Shown: positions 17,814 through 27,745 of the stretch, one piece after another
How the letters are laid out: each line of letters opens with the position of its first letter
How positions within the stretch are numbered: position 1 is the stretch's first letter
Assembly: GCA_024235675.1 (NCBI GenBank)
Contig: JACKLZ010000002.1
Coordinates: forward strand, 1 to 64,000
DNA length: 64,000 nt
Direction of reading: 5' to 3'
Source: Zoogloeaceae bacterium
GTDB lineage: Bacteria > Pseudomonadota > Gammaproteobacteria > Burkholderiales > Rhodocyclaceae
Position numbers and translations under genes: made by a program
The notes under the pieces: generated by a model
Seen by the model: the letters and a program-made list of their open reading frames with translations, nothing else
The model's database searches: none
Told to the model about the DNA's origin: nothing

Positions 17814-18821
17814 TCAAGGCTTGGGAAGTCCCTCGCCGTCGCATGGGCGGTCGGCCGCGGCGCGTTTGAGACGGTCGTTCACGGCCTGCCACTCGGGTGT
17901 CGCCGGCGGTGCTTCAATCAGCAGCAGCTCGGCGCCGCATTGGTCGAGGCGGCGCAGGTCGCGGTAGAGGCGATGCGCGTAGCCGGACGGGTCGCTGGGC
18001 AGGTGCAGCCAGACCGAGCCGTTCGCCGGAGCCTCATCGGTCAAGGTGCGCGACAGCACGCCAATGCGCTGACCGGCTTGCGCGGCGGCCACCACGGCGG
18101 CGTACAGGGCGGGCACATCGAGCAGGCGCACCGGGGTGGCGGGCGCATAGTGCGAGGCCAGGGTGCCGGAGGCGCGCGGCGCGGTGGTGTCGGCGGCGTC
18201 GGGGCTGAGCACGGGAGCGCCGAGCACATGGCGCATCTGGTCGAGCGTCACCCGCCCGGGGCGCAGCATGACGGGCACGCCGCGAGAGAAATCGACGATG
18301 GTCGATTCAATGCCGACGTCGCATTCACCGCCATCGAGCACCACGGCCACGGCCTCGCCGAGTTCTTCGCGGACATGGGCGGCGGTGGTCGGGCTGATGC
18401 GGCCGAAGCGGTTGGCCGAGGGCGCGGCAAGACCGTCACCGAAGGCGTCCAGGAGCGCATGCGCCACGGGGTGCGCCGGCACGCGCAGGCCGACGGTGTC
18501 CTGACCGCCGGTGACGGCGTCGGGGACGTCGGGCTGGCGTTTGAGGATCAGGGTCAGCGGGCCGGGCCAGAAGGCCCCGGCCAGCAGGCGGGCGGCGTCG
18601 GGGATCTCACGCGCCCAGTCGTCGAGTTGATCGGCCGAGGCGAGATGAACGATGAGCGGATGATTGGCCGGACGGCCCTTGGCGGCGAAGATGCGGGCCA
18701 CCGCCTGCGGATTGCGGGCGTCTGCGGCGAGACCGTAGACGGTTTCGGTCGGCAGCCCCACCAGCGCGCCTGCACGCAAGGCGGCGACCGCGTCGAGCAG
18801 TTCGCGGGACAGTTCAGTCAT
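17814..18821 (-). CDS. sua5: L-threonylcarbamoyladenylate synthase (Sua5 type)
   Basis: 335 aa. It makes threonylcarbamoyl-AMP for t6A37 of ANN-decoding tRNAs. The YrdC domain starts right after MTELSRELLDAVAALRAG with LPTETVYGLAADA, then KGRPANHPLIVH and the GLAAPSANRFGRISPTTA signature. The ~120-residue C-terminal Sua5 extension (SHYAPATPVRLLDV...) makes it Sua5 rather than the short TsaC. The start overlaps the purK end by 8 bp. The order purE-purK-sua5 is usual in betaproteobacteria. Confidence 0.93.
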   Translation of the reverse strand: MTELSRELLDAVAALRAGALVGLPTETVYGLAADARNPQAVARIFAAKGRPANHPLIVHLASADQLDDWAREIPDAARLLAGAFWPGPLTLILKRQPDVPDAVTGGQDTVGLRVPAHPVAHALLDAFGDGLAAPSANRFGRISPTTAAHVREELGEAVAVVLDGGECDVGIESTIVDFSRGVPVMLRPGRVTLDQMRHVLGAPVLSPDAADTTAPRASGTLASHYAPATPVRLLDVPALYAAVVAAAQAGQRIGVLSRTLTDEAPANGSVWLHLPSDPSGYAHRLYRDLRRLDQCGAELLLIEAPPATPEWQAVNDRLKRAAADRPCDGEGLPKP

Positions 18822-19977
18822 CCGTAATGCCGATCGCCGACCGGGCGGCCATGGCGGCGGCCAGCGCGGCCTCCACATCGGTATCGACCACCGTGAAATG
18901 CCCCATCTTGCGACCCGCACGGGCGTGGTGCTTGCCATACAGATGCAGACGCAGATTGGGCACGGCGTGCAGCACGGCCCAGTTGGGCTCATGGGCACGC
19001 TCGTCGCCGGCGCGATACCAGAGGTCGCCGAGCAGATTGACCATCACCGCCGCGCTGTGCGCACGCGGCACACCCAGTGGCAAGCCGCACAGGGCGCGCA
19101 CTTGTTGCATGTATTGGTCGGTGATGTTGGCGTCGATGGTGGCGTGGCCGCTGTTGTGCGGACGCGGCGCCATCTCATTCACGTACAGTGCGCCGCCGGA
19201 AATGAAGAACTCGACCGCCAGTGTGCCGACGTAACCGAGCCGCGTGGCGATGTGTTCGGCAAGTTGGCGGGCCTGCGTCGCGAGAGCGGCGTCGACGCGC
19301 GCGGGCGTGATCGACACATCGAGAATGCCGTGCCGGTGCTGGTTCTCGGCCACCGGAAAGACGGTCACGCTACCGGAGGCCTCGCGCGCCAGCACCACTG
19401 ACACTTCGCTATCGAGCGCCAGGCGCTTTTCCAGCACACAGGCTTCGCCGCCAAACTCGTTGAAGGCATGCAGCGCCTGTGCCGCGTCGTGCACCGTCAC
19501 CTGCCCCTTGCCGTCGTAACCGAAGCGCGCCACCTTGAGAATGGCGGGGAACAGATCGTCCGGCAGATCGGTGAGGTCGTCGACACTACGCAGCGCACGG
19601 AAGGCGCCGTGCGGCAGGCCGTTGTCGGCCAGGAAGGTTTTTTCGACAATGCGGTTCTGGCACACCGACACGGCGGCCGCACCGGGGCGCACCGGGATGA
19701 ACTTGGCGAGGTAGTCCAGCGTACCGGCTGGCACGTTTTCGAATTCGGTGGTGACGCCGGCGCAGGCTTCGGCCATCAGATCGAGCGCGGCGAAATCTTC
19801 GTACTCGGCCAGAATATGGCGATCCGCGGCGCGGCCGGCCGGGCTGTTGGCGTCGGGGTCAAGCACCCACACCTGGTAGCCCATTTCGTGAGCGGCATGA
19901 ACAAAAAAGCGGCCGAGCTGACCGCCACCGAGCATGCCCAGCGTGGCGGGCGGAAGAATCGCGTCGATGGTGTTCAT
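18814..19977 (-). CDS. purK: N5-carboxyaminoimidazole ribonucleotide synthase PurK
   Basis: 387 aa, ATP-grasp fold. It converts AIR, ATP and bicarbonate to N5-CAIR in purine synthesis. The N-terminus LGMLGGGQLGRFF and the later VLEKRLALDSEVSVV and NEMAPRPHNSGHATID are diagnostic (metal- and ATP-binding Glu/Asn in FVNEMAPR-type motif). It is 8 bp downstream of purE and overlaps sua5. Confidence 0.97.
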   Translation of the reverse strand: MNTIDAILPPATLGMLGGGQLGRFFVHAAHEMGYQVWVLDPDANSPAGRAADRHILAEYEDFAALDLMAEACAGVTTEFENVPAGTLDYLAKFIPVRPGAAAVSVCQNRIVEKTFLADNGLPHGAFRALRSVDDLTDLPDDLFPAILKVARFGYDGKGQVTVHDAAQALHAFNEFGGEACVLEKRLALDSEVSVVLAREASGSVTVFPVAENQHRHGILDVSITPARVDAALATQARQLAEHIATRLGYVGTLAVEFFISGGALYVNEMAPRPHNSGHATIDANITDQYMQQVRALCGLPLGVPRAHSAAVMVNLLGDLWYRAGDERAHEPNWAVLHAVPNLRLHLYGKHHARAGRKMGHFTVVDTDVEAALAAAMAARSAIGITDD

Positions 19978-19985
19978 GCGCAGTC

Positions 19986-20489
19986 TCAGCCCTGCTCGAC
20001 CGGCGACAAGGCCATGGCCAGCACCGTCTCGGTCTGCTTCTGGCGAAAGGCGGTGAGCTTGTCGGCCAGCGCGGCATCCTCATTGGCCATCAGCGACACC
20101 GCGAACAGCGCAGCGTTGGCCGCGCCCGCTTCGCCAATGGCAAAGGTCGCCACCGGCACGCCCTTGGGCATCTGCACGATGGACAGCAGCGAATCCTGCC
20201 CCGACAGCGCACGCGACTGCACCGGCACACCGAGCACCGGCAGCGTGGTCTTGGCAGCGACCATGCCGGGCAGATGGGCTGCTCCACCGGCGCCAGCGAT
20301 GATGGCCTTGAGGCCGCGACCGCGCGCCGCTTCGGCGTATTCGAACATCAGATCGGGCGTGCGATGCGCCGACACCACGCGCGCCTCGTAGGGCACGCCG
20401 AAGTCGTCCAGAATCCGCGCGGCCGCCTGCATGGTCGGCCAGTCGGAGTTGGAGCCCATGATGATGCCGATCTTGACGTCTTCGCTCAT
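19986..20489 (-). CDS. purE: N5-carboxyaminoimidazole ribonucleotide mutase PurE
   Basis: 167 aa. It moves the carboxyl group of N5-CAIR to form [17 protein letters not shown] at the start and VVSAHRTPD (catalytic His) plus [14 protein letters not shown] are class I PurE signatures. Upstream neighbour folD is three bases away, so folD-purE-purK-sua5 is probably one transcript for one-carbon/purine synthesis. Confidence 0.97.
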   Translation of the reverse strand: MSEDVKIGIIMGSNSDWPTMQAAARILDDFGVPYEARVVSAHRTPDLMFEYAEAARGRGLKAIIAGAGGAAHLPGMVAAKTTLPVLGVPVQSRALSGQDSLLSIVQMPKGVPVATFAIGEAGAANAALFAVSLMANEDAALADKLTAFRQKQTETVLAMALSPVEQG

Positions 20490-20492
20490 TGT

Positions 20493-21371
20493 TCAGATTC
20501 CCTTGCGCTCAGCGGCGCGCTGCGCCGACTCGAGGGTGTTGGCCAGCAACATGGTGATGGTCATCGGTCCGACGCCGCCGGGCACCGGCGTAATGGCGCC
20601 GGCCACGTCCTTGACGGATTCAAAATCGACATCGCCACACAGTTTGCCTTCATTCGGCAGCCCGGCGGGAATGCGGTTCATACCCACGTCGATCACTGCC
20701 GCGCCCGGCTTGACCATCTCGCCGGTCACAAACATCGGCCGGCCGATGGCGACGATGAGGATGTCGGCCCGACGGGTGTGGGCGGTTAGATCGCGGGTTT
20801 TGGAGTGGCACACCGTGACGGTCGCGCCGGCCTGGGTGAGCAGCATGGCCATCGGCTTGCCGACGATATTGGAGCGGCCAATGACCACCGCGTCGGCGCC
20901 CGACACATCAACATCACCCGCGGCCAGCAGCTTCATGACGCCATGCGGCGTGCAGGGAAAGAAGGCGCGCTGGCCTTGCGACAGACGGCCGACGTTCTCG
21001 GCATGAAAACCGTCCACATCCTTGTCGACCGAAATCGCTTCGAGCACTTCTTTTTCTTCGAACTGCGGCGGCAGGGGCAATTGCACGAGGATGCCATGCA
21101 CGGTGTCGTCGGCGTTGAGTTCGGCGATCTTGTCGAGGACGAGCTTGGGGTCGGTGTCGGCCGGGTAGTCAAAGCGCAGCGAACGCATGCCGGCTTTTTC
21201 GCAGCCGGCGACTTTATTGCGCACATACACCGCCGAGGCGGGATTGTCGCCGACCAGAATGACGACCAGGCAAGGCGTCACGCCGCGCGTCTTGATTTCC
21301 TTGACGCTTTCAGCGAGCTGGGCGCGAACATCGGCAGACAGGGCGTTGCCGTCGAGAATGCGTGCTGACAT
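20493..21371 (-). CDS. folD: Methylenetetrahydrofolate dehydrogenase/cyclohydrolase FolD
   Basis: 292 aa bifunctional enzyme of the folate one-carbon cycle (5,10-methylene-THF to 10-formyl-THF). [14 protein letters not shown] carries the catalytic Tyr/Lys. [18 protein letters not shown] and [13 protein letters not shown] are conserved. [17 protein letters not shown] is the nucleotide-binding loop and [15 protein letters not shown] the C-terminal signature. Three bases separate its stop from the purE start. Confidence 0.97.
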   Translation of the reverse strand: MSARILDGNALSADVRAQLAESVKEIKTRGVTPCLVVILVGDNPASAVYVRNKVAGCEKAGMRSLRFDYPADTDPKLVLDKIAELNADDTVHGILVQLPLPPQFEEKEVLEAISVDKDVDGFHAENVGRLSQGQRAFFPCTPHGVMKLLAAGDVDVSGADAVVIGRSNIVGKPMAMLLTQAGATVTVCHSKTRDLTAHTRRADILIVAIGRPMFVTGEMVKPGAAVIDVGMNRIPAGLPNEGKLCGDVDFESVKDVAGAITPVPGGVGPMTITMLLANTLESAQRAAERKGI

Positions 21372-21466
21372 CGAAACTGCCCTCGGGAAAAACCGCTGAT
21401 TCTATCGCAGGATCAGGGGCTTGTGCGAAGCAGCATGGTCGCATTCTCGACAGACGATTCGCTCAT

Positions 21467-22072
21467 TCAAGCCCCGGCAACGGCCACCGCGGCACGCCCC
21501 CGTGCGAAGGCCTCGCGATTGAGCTCTAGCAACTGCGGCTTGCGCTTGGCGAAACGCGCCAGCACAGCCTGCTCCAGCACGTCGTCCGGAAACGGCAGCT
21601 GGTCGGCCATGGCGCCGAGCATGACGGTGTTGCCGAGGCGAATTTCACCCAGTTCAAGCGCGATGGCGGTGGCGTCGAAGGCATGCACCGTCAGCCCCAG
21701 CGCAGCCATTTGCGCCACCGGATCGTCCGGGTAGTCGTAGCGACCGCTGTTGACCACCGGCGGCACGATACGGCCCACATTGGTGAGCACCTCGGCACCC
21801 GGGCGGAGCATGTGCACCCAGCGCAAGGTTTCGGCCGCTTCAAAGCCGACCAGCAAGTCCGCATCGCCCGGCGCGATCTGCGGCGACAACACGCGCGGGC
21901 CAAAGCGCAGGTGTGAGGTCACCACCCCACCGCGCTGACTCATGCCGGCCACCTCGGTTTTCTTGACGTCAAAGCCGAGCGACAGCGCCGCCTCGGCGAG
22001 GATCTCGGTGGCCGTCATGACGCCCTGACCGCCGATGCCGCAGACCAGAATATTGGTAATCGACTGGCTCAT
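21467..22072 (-). CDS. iorB: Indolepyruvate ferredoxin oxidoreductase beta subunit
   Basis: 201 aa of the POR gamma-type fold (NILVCGIGGQGVMTATEILAEAA, then EVAGMSQRGGVVTSHLRFG). With IorA it oxidatively decarboxylates indolepyruvate and other aryl-pyruvates to aryl-acetyl-CoA, passing electrons to ferredoxin. The start overlaps the iorA stop (ATGA, 22069-22072). Probably part of aromatic amino acid breakdown, in line with the W aldehyde oxidoreductase later in the window. Confidence 0.93.
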   Translation of the reverse strand: MSQSITNILVCGIGGQGVMTATEILAEAALSLGFDVKKTEVAGMSQRGGVVTSHLRFGPRVLSPQIAPGDADLLVGFEAAETLRWVHMLRPGAEVLTNVGRIVPPVVNSGRYDYPDDPVAQMAALGLTVHAFDATAIALELGEIRLGNTVMLGAMADQLPFPDDVLEQAVLARFAKRKPQLLELNREAFARGRAAVAVAGA

Positions 22073-23949
22073 GCCGGACTCCCGGATTGACGCATAAAGG
22101 ACAAGGGCTGCACCGTCTGCGCGTGCACGATGGCCTCAGGCGCGCAGGGCTGCACGCACAGGCCGCAACCGGTACAGGCGGCGGTGTCGATTCGCACAAA
22201 GGACAGATCGACGACCCTGCCGGAGGGCTTGGTTTCCTGCCCGCGGCGTGTCACATGGATCGCCGGGCAGCCCACATCGAGGCAGTTGCCGCAGCCGGTG
22301 CAGCTGTCGTCGATGACCTTGTAGGTCAGGGTGGGCTTGTACTCGCCGATCAACACGCAGGGTCGGTCGGTGATGATCACCGAGGGCCCTTCAATCTTGG
22401 TCTCTTCGCGAAGCGCCTTGAACAGCGTCGGCAACTCGTAAGGATCGACCTTGCGGATGCGCTCGGAACGCACGCCCAGCGCCTCGCACAACTGGACAAA
22501 GTCCACCCGCGGCGCCTCCATGCCATGGATGTCGCGACCGGAAGCGGGGTTGTCCTGCCCGCCGGTCATGCCGACGGTGCGGTTGTCGAGCAACAAGATG
22601 GTGACGTTGCCGCCGTTGTAGGTGATGTCGAGCAGGCCTTGCATGCCCATGTGCATGAAGGTGGAGTCGCCAATGACGGCGACGATTTTCTTGTTCGCAT
22701 CTTTCGCACCGCGCCCCTTGTCCATGCCCAGCGCCATGCCCATCGACGCGCCCATCGAGATACAGGTATCCAGCGCGTTCCACGGGTGGCCGGCACCGAG
22801 GGTGTAGCAGCCGATGTCGCCGGAGATGATCACGTTGCGCAGCTGCGAGAGCGTGTAATAGACGCCCAGGTGCGGGCAGGCCACGCATAAGGTGGGTGGG
22901 CGCGGGAACACCGGCTGGGGCGCCGGCCGGTCAACTTCAATCGGTGCTTCACCACGCAGCAGGCGCCCGATGGCCGGCGTGAGGATGCTCGGCGGCAACT
23001 CGCCCAAGCGGGGCAGGATGTCCTTGCCGTGGCAGTCGATGCCGACAGCCTTGAGTTCGGTTTCGAGCAGCGGCTCGGTTTCTTCGACCACCACCAGACG
23101 ATCAACCTGCGCGGCCAGCGCGCGGATGCGCTCCAGCGGCGGCGGGTAGGAAAAGCCGAGGCGCAGCACCGGCGCGTCGGGAAAAGCTTCGAGCACATGC
23201 ATGCCGGCCGGGCCGGAGGTGACAAAGCCGACACGTGTATCGGTGCCGGTCTCCAACACGTTGAATTCGGAAATCTCGGCCGCTTCGCGCAGCGCCGCTT
23301 CGCGATCGAACATCAGCGGCAGACGCGGTTTGGCATGGCCCGGCACCATCACCCAGCGCGGCGGATCTTTCTCGAAACCCGTCGGTTCGATCACCTCGCG
23401 CTCGCCCGCCGTGACCGCGCCTTTGACATGGCAGATGCGCGTGGTCAGGCGCACGATCACCGCGGTGCGGAACTGCTCGGACAAGGCAAAGGCCGCACGG
23501 GTGAGCGTGTAGGCTTCTTGCGAGTCGGCCGGCTCAAACACCGGCAGGTGAGCAAAGCGGCCCCAGAAGCGGGAGTCCTGCTCGTTTTGCGAGGACGACA
23601 TGCCCACATCGTCAGCCACGACGATCACCAACCCGCCTTCCACGCCGGTGACCGCCAGGGTCATCAAGGCGTCGGAAGCGACGTTCAGGCCGACATGCTT
23701 CATCGCACACAGCGCACGCGCGCCGACCATCGAGGCGCCCAGCGCCACTTCGAGCGAGACCTTCTCATTCACCGACCATTCGGTGTAGAGGTCGGGGAAG
23801 CGCGCGAGGACTTCGAGAATTTCAGTCGATGGCGTGCCGGGATAGGCGGCGGCGACACGTACGCCGGCGTCCCATGCGGCGCGTGCGACCGCTTCGTTGC
23901 CAGAAAGAAATTGCCGGCTATGTGCCGGCGCGGGTTGCACTACTGCCAT
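22069..23949 (-). CDS. iorA: Indolepyruvate ferredoxin oxidoreductase alpha subunit
   Basis: 626 aa from the ATG at 23949 (MAVVQPAPAHSRQFLSGNEA). The pyrimidine-binding domain comes first (AAYPGTPSTEIL), then the ThDP-binding region (SGDIGCYTLGAGHP, and GDSTFMHMGMQGLLD, whose GDS..N pattern binds Mg-ThDP). A C-terminal 2x[4Fe-4S] ferredoxin domain closes it (CTGCGNCLDVGCPAIH and CTGCGLCVQPCAPEAIV). The frame is open 30 codons upstream without family similarity. A palindromic operator candidate lies about 112 bp upstream. Confidence 0.94.
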   Translation of the reverse strand: MAVVQPAPAHSRQFLSGNEAVARAAWDAGVRVAAAYPGTPSTEILEVLARFPDLYTEWSVNEKVSLEVALGASMVGARALCAMKHVGLNVASDALMTLAVTGVEGGLVIVVADDVGMSSSQNEQDSRFWGRFAHLPVFEPADSQEAYTLTRAAFALSEQFRTAVIVRLTTRICHVKGAVTAGEREVIEPTGFEKDPPRWVMVPGHAKPRLPLMFDREAALREAAEISEFNVLETGTDTRVGFVTSGPAGMHVLEAFPDAPVLRLGFSYPPPLERIRALAAQVDRLVVVEETEPLLETELKAVGIDCHGKDILPRLGELPPSILTPAIGRLLRGEAPIEVDRPAPQPVFPRPPTLCVACPHLGVYYTLSQLRNVIISGDIGCYTLGAGHPWNALDTCISMGASMGMALGMDKGRGAKDANKKIVAVIGDSTFMHMGMQGLLDITYNGGNVTILLLDNRTVGMTGGQDNPASGRDIHGMEAPRVDFVQLCEALGVRSERIRKVDPYELPTLFKALREETKIEGPSVIITDRPCVLIGEYKPTLTYKVIDDSCTGCGNCLDVGCPAIHVTRRGQETKPSGRVVDLSFVRIDTAACTGCGLCVQPCAPEAIVHAQTVQPLSFMRQSGSPA

Positions 23950-24059
23950 GAACGCTGCCTCCGAGACCCGCGAACGAGACGCGCCAATCCCTGGCAACGC
24001 ACCGAACGCCCTGCATCGCCGTGCGATGCGCACCGTCAAAATTAACGGCCGGCAATTAA

Positions 24060-24075
24060 TTTACCGATCGGTCAA
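24060..24075. promoter_or_regulatory. Palindromic operator candidate upstream of iorA
   Basis: A perfect 10-bp palindrome ACCGATCGGT (24063-24072) with further matching outer bases (TT...AA) lies in the 184-bp gap between the response regulator 3' end and iorA. ACCGNNCGGT-type palindromes are common TetR-family sites. The regulator is not in this window. Confidence 0.4.
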
Positions 24076-24133
24076 CGAATTGCGGTTGACTTGCATCAAG
24101 CACAGCGCATGCAGCCGACGTTCAGACCACGGA

Positions 24134-24778
24134 TCAGTCGACGAAACGCCCTCGGGCGGCCTCACAGGTCATCACCGATTGCACCAGTTCGGCCAGCGAG
24201 TTGGCCTCCATCTTCTCCATCACGCGAGCGCGGTGCACTTCGACCGTCTTGATGCTGATCCCCAGATCGTCGGCAATCTGCTTGTTAAGCCGACCGGCGA
24301 TGATCAGTTCGAGCACTTCCATCTCGCGCTGCGTGAGCAGATCGAGCCGGCGCGCCACCACGGCGTCCTGCCGCACGCGGCTGCGGCTCTCGCGCTCGGT
24401 GGCCAGGCATTGCTCGATGAGCTTGAGCATGTCGCGGTCGCTGAAGGGTTTTTCGATGAAATCGACCGCGCCTTTTTTGAGGACGGACACCGCCATGGGC
24501 ACATCGCCATGACCGGTGATGAACACCACCGGCAAGGTGGCGTGGCGTTCGCGCAGGCATTCGTAGAGTTCCAGCCCGCTCATGCCGGGCATGCGCACAT
24601 CGAGCACGATGCAGCCGGCCATGTCAGCGTGATAGGCCTCGAGAAAGGCTTCGGCCGAAGCGAACTGGGCGACGCGATAGCGGTTTGATTCGAGCAGCCA
24701 CACCAGGGAATCGCGCAGGGCTTCGTCGTCGTCGACGATGTAGATGATTTGTTCAGGCGCTTCGGGCGTTCCGTTCAC
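24134..24778 (-). CDS. FixJ/DctR-family response regulator (LuxR HTH)
   Basis: 214 aa from a GTG at 24778 with GGAGA upstream (chosen over an ATG inside the kinase gene). Receiver: YIVDDDEALRD, phospho-Asp in CIVLDVRMPGMSG, Lys in FIEKPFSD. HTH: LTQREMEVLELIIAGRLNKQI and IKTVEVHRARVMEKM. It is clearly a paralogue of the regulator at 6409-7050 (the FITGHGDVPMAV stretch is identical). The start overlaps the kinase gene by 26 bp. Confidence 0.9.
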   Translation of the reverse strand: MNGTPEAPEQIIYIVDDDEALRDSLVWLLESNRYRVAQFASAEAFLEAYHADMAGCIVLDVRMPGMSGLELYECLRERHATLPVVFITGHGDVPMAVSVLKKGAVDFIEKPFSDRDMLKLIEQCLATERESRSRVRQDAVVARRLDLLTQREMEVLELIIAGRLNKQIADDLGISIKTVEVHRARVMEKMEANSLAELVQSVMTCEAARGRFVD

Positions 24779-27464
24779 CAGCGATCTCCACGGGCAGCGT
24801 AAATCGGAAAACGGTGCCGCCTTCGGGATTGGCTTCGGTCCACAGGCGCCCGTCATGAAATTCAATGATCGAGCGACAGATATTCAGGCCCATACCCATA
24901 CCTTCGGCCTTGGTGGTAAAGAACGGGGTAAACAAGCGTTCGGCGTCTTCGTCACGAATACCGTGGCCGCGATCGGCCACCGACACTTCAACCAAGCCCT
25001 CGCGCACCACGCGCGCCGACAAGGTCAACACGCGGCAGTCATCCGGCGTGTCGCCCATCGCGTCTATCCCGTTCTTGACCAGGTTGAGCAGCACCTGCTC
25101 GATCATGATCCGGTCAGCGTAAACGGGCGGCAGCTTGGGCGCAATATCGCGACGCACACGCACCGCCGCCTTGCGGGCATCGATCTCGGCAAAACCGAGC
25201 GCATCATCAACCACTTCATCCAACGGAACGGCCGTGCGACGCGGCTCGCTCTTGCGCACGAAATCGCGAATCCGGCGAATGATCTTGCCGGCGCGCTCGG
25301 CCTGGAAGCTGGCTTTTTGCATGGCGGCCAGCACCTCATCCTGACGATAATCGCCGGACTCCATGCGCTTGACACAGCCCATCGCGTAGTTGGAAATCGC
25401 CGCCAGCGGCTGGTTGAGTTCATGCGCCAGGGTCGAGGCCATCTCACCCATGGTGACCAGGCGTGCCGTGCGCTGCAGCCGCTCTTCCTGCTGGCGGCTC
25501 ATCTCTTCCATCTGGCGCCGATCGGTGATGTCAGTGGCGATGCCCATGCGCACCACACGCCCATCCACCCAGCGCGTGGCCTGCTCGCGCACGTGATACC
25601 AGTGACCCGACAGCGGATTGCGCAGCTCGTCGTCAAACAACTCCATCGGCACATCGGCCGGCTGCAGCTTGCGGGGGTCAACGCGGTAGTCGCCCAGTTC
25701 GGGCTGCGGCTGCGTGACGGCGCGGGCGCGGCGCCCGACCACATCAAAACCGTGCAGCGCCATGAAGGCGCGGTTGGCGTAGAGAATTTCGTCATTGCGC
25801 GCATCGGCCACGAACACCGCGGAATCGAGTCCGTCGAGCACCGCTTCAAAGCGCTTGTGTGCCGCTTCAAGTGCCGCCCGAACACGCTTGGGCTCGGTGA
25901 TGTCGGTGACCGAGGCCATCCATCCGGTTTGCTTGCCACTGCCATCGATCAACGGTGAAAGATAAAAACGCGCATCGAGCCGCTCGCCGCTCTTGCGCAA
26001 CACCTTCATCTCGAATCCCGACGACGGCGCCTGCCCCGCCAGCGTGATCTCCAGATTGTGCTGACAGCGTGGAATATCTTCTTCGGGCCAATACGGAAAG
26101 GGCGGCGTGGCGCCAACCAGTTCGTCGGCCGTCAGCCCGACCATGCGGCAAAAAGCCGGGTTGGCGTAAATGATGCGGCCCGACAGATCGATAGCCCGCA
26201 GGCCGGTGACAACCGACTCCTCCATGGCACGACGGAAGGCCGACTCGGCCCGCAGCGCCTCTTCGGTGGCCTTGCGCCCCGTGATGTCGTGGGCCACGGC
26301 ATAGAACAGCTTTTCGTCGAGCACCGGATTGATACTCCACACCAGCCACTTGTAGCGGCCATCGGCACAGCGCACACGGTTCTCGAAGCTCACCGGCTGG
26401 CCGTTGCCAAGCAGGCGCAACTGCTCGATAGTGGCCACGATGTCGTCGTCGTGCACAAAATCGAGCAACGGGCGCCCGGGCATCTGCACCGCCGGATAAC
26501 CCAGCAGTCGCTCAAACGCCGGGTTGCAGCGTCGGAATGTGCCGTCGGCGCTGAGAATGCTGAGAATATCGAGCGACAGGTTGAACAGGCGGTCACGCTC
26601 TTTTTCGACATGCACCCGCCGCCGCATATGGGTGCGCAACAGCCACAGGCTCCACAGCATCAGCACCGACAAGCCAATGATCATGATGGTGGGCAGCGCG
26701 CGCGGGATCGCCCCCACGGTACGGAAGGCGGTGGCACGCAGCATCAGCCCGTTGGCCGGCGGATCGAGCGCAATCGCGTAAGCGACCGACTCGTCCAGTG
26801 CCTGAACCGATGAATTGACCGCCAGGGTGTCACCGCGGGGGCCGATCAGCGCCAGCCGGTATTTTTCGGAGAACCAGGACGGCACCAGGTGACGGACGAT
26901 CTGATCGATGGAATATACCGCCACCATCGAACCCATGAAGCGCCGTCCGTGACGCACCGGAATATAGAGCTCGAGCACCGCCTCACCGCGAGGATTCACA
27001 TACGGATCGCCATACGCCGGCCGCCCGATCTCACGCGCACGAAAGAAGGCCACGGTCTGTGTGCTGGTGAGCACATCGCCGGCCAGCCAATCGGTGGTAT
27101 CGAAGGGCGCGCTCCAGCGCACCACCTCCCCGGGTTCGACCCATACCAGGTTGATCAACTGCGGATTATTGGCAATGTGCTGATTGGCACGCAGCTGAAA
27201 GTTGTCCAGATCCAGCGACCCGGCTGCCAGATCGCGCGCCATCTGCGTCAGAAACTCTTCGGTGCCCTGCATGTGCAGACGCATGGTCTGTTCGGCCCAC
27301 TGCACGTCACGCGCAATCGCGTTGCGCTGGATCTCGGTTTCCTGGCGTTGCAGCACCCACACCAGCACCAGCATGGCGACCGCGAACACCACCACCGCAA
27401 CATACGGGACGGTCCAGTAGAGCTCGGTGCGGGCCTGAGCGCGCGCAGCTGTCGGTTTTGCCAT
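24753..27464 (-). CDS. Multi-PAS membrane sensor histidine kinase
   Basis: About 903 aa from the ATG at 27464 (MAKPTAARAQ, GGAGG just upstream). Membrane helix at ~20-40, periplasmic sensor, second helix near ~255-280. Three PAS domains follow (near LDILSILSADGTFRRCNPAF, GRIIYANPAFCRMVGL and DEILYANRAFMALHGF), then HisKA (His in LAHELNQPLAA) and HATPase (LVKNGIDAMGD, DRGHGIRDED, GMGMGLNICR). The sensor shares WFSEKYRL and VAVYSI with the DctS-like kinase at 4421-6412, so the two are paralogues, this one with two extra PAS domains. It is divergent from an orphan LivK-type binding protein. Confidence 0.88.
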   Translation of the reverse strand: MAKPTAARAQARTELYWTVPYVAVVVFAVAMLVLVWVLQRQETEIQRNAIARDVQWAEQTMRLHMQGTEEFLTQMARDLAAGSLDLDNFQLRANQHIANNPQLINLVWVEPGEVVRWSAPFDTTDWLAGDVLTSTQTVAFFRAREIGRPAYGDPYVNPRGEAVLELYIPVRHGRRFMGSMVAVYSIDQIVRHLVPSWFSEKYRLALIGPRGDTLAVNSSVQALDESVAYAIALDPPANGLMLRATAFRTVGAIPRALPTIMIIGLSVLMLWSLWLLRTHMRRRVHVEKERDRLFNLSLDILSILSADGTFRRCNPAFERLLGYPAVQMPGRPLLDFVHDDDIVATIEQLRLLGNGQPVSFENRVRCADGRYKWLVWSINPVLDEKLFYAVAHDITGRKATEEALRAESAFRRAMEESVVTGLRAIDLSGRIIYANPAFCRMVGLTADELVGATPPFPYWPEEDIPRCQHNLEITLAGQAPSSGFEMKVLRKSGERLDARFYLSPLIDGSGKQTGWMASVTDITEPKRVRAALEAAHKRFEAVLDGLDSAVFVADARNDEILYANRAFMALHGFDVVGRRARAVTQPQPELGDYRVDPRKLQPADVPMELFDDELRNPLSGHWYHVREQATRWVDGRVVRMGIATDITDRRQMEEMSRQQEERLQRTARLVTMGEMASTLAHELNQPLAAISNYAMGCVKRMESGDYRQDEVLAAMQKASFQAERAGKIIRRIRDFVRKSEPRRTAVPLDEVVDDALGFAEIDARKAAVRVRRDIAPKLPPVYADRIMIEQVLLNLVKNGIDAMGDTPDDCRVLTLSARVVREGLVEVSVADRGHGIRDEDAERLFTPFFTTKAEGMGMGLNICRSIIEFHDGRLWTEANPEGGTVFRFTLPVEIAGERNARSA

Positions 27465-27745
27465 GGCCTCCGGCCAAATGAATACGGGGTTAGCGAACGG
27501 AATCAACGCAGACGACTGATCGGCATTGTCGCCGCCCCTCGCATCCTGCGGCATCGGGTGATTCCCTAGGGCGACCGCTTATTCATCCGTCGTTCCGTTC
27601 GGCCCGTTTGCGGTCGCGCTCGTGGCATTGATCCCTGAAATTATTACAAAAACATATTACCCAATCGAACACTAGGGGTTTTCGCCAATGTCACATTGCA
27701 CGAGGCGGGTCTTACAGTCGTCAAAAAACGGGAGGAGACCCCAAC

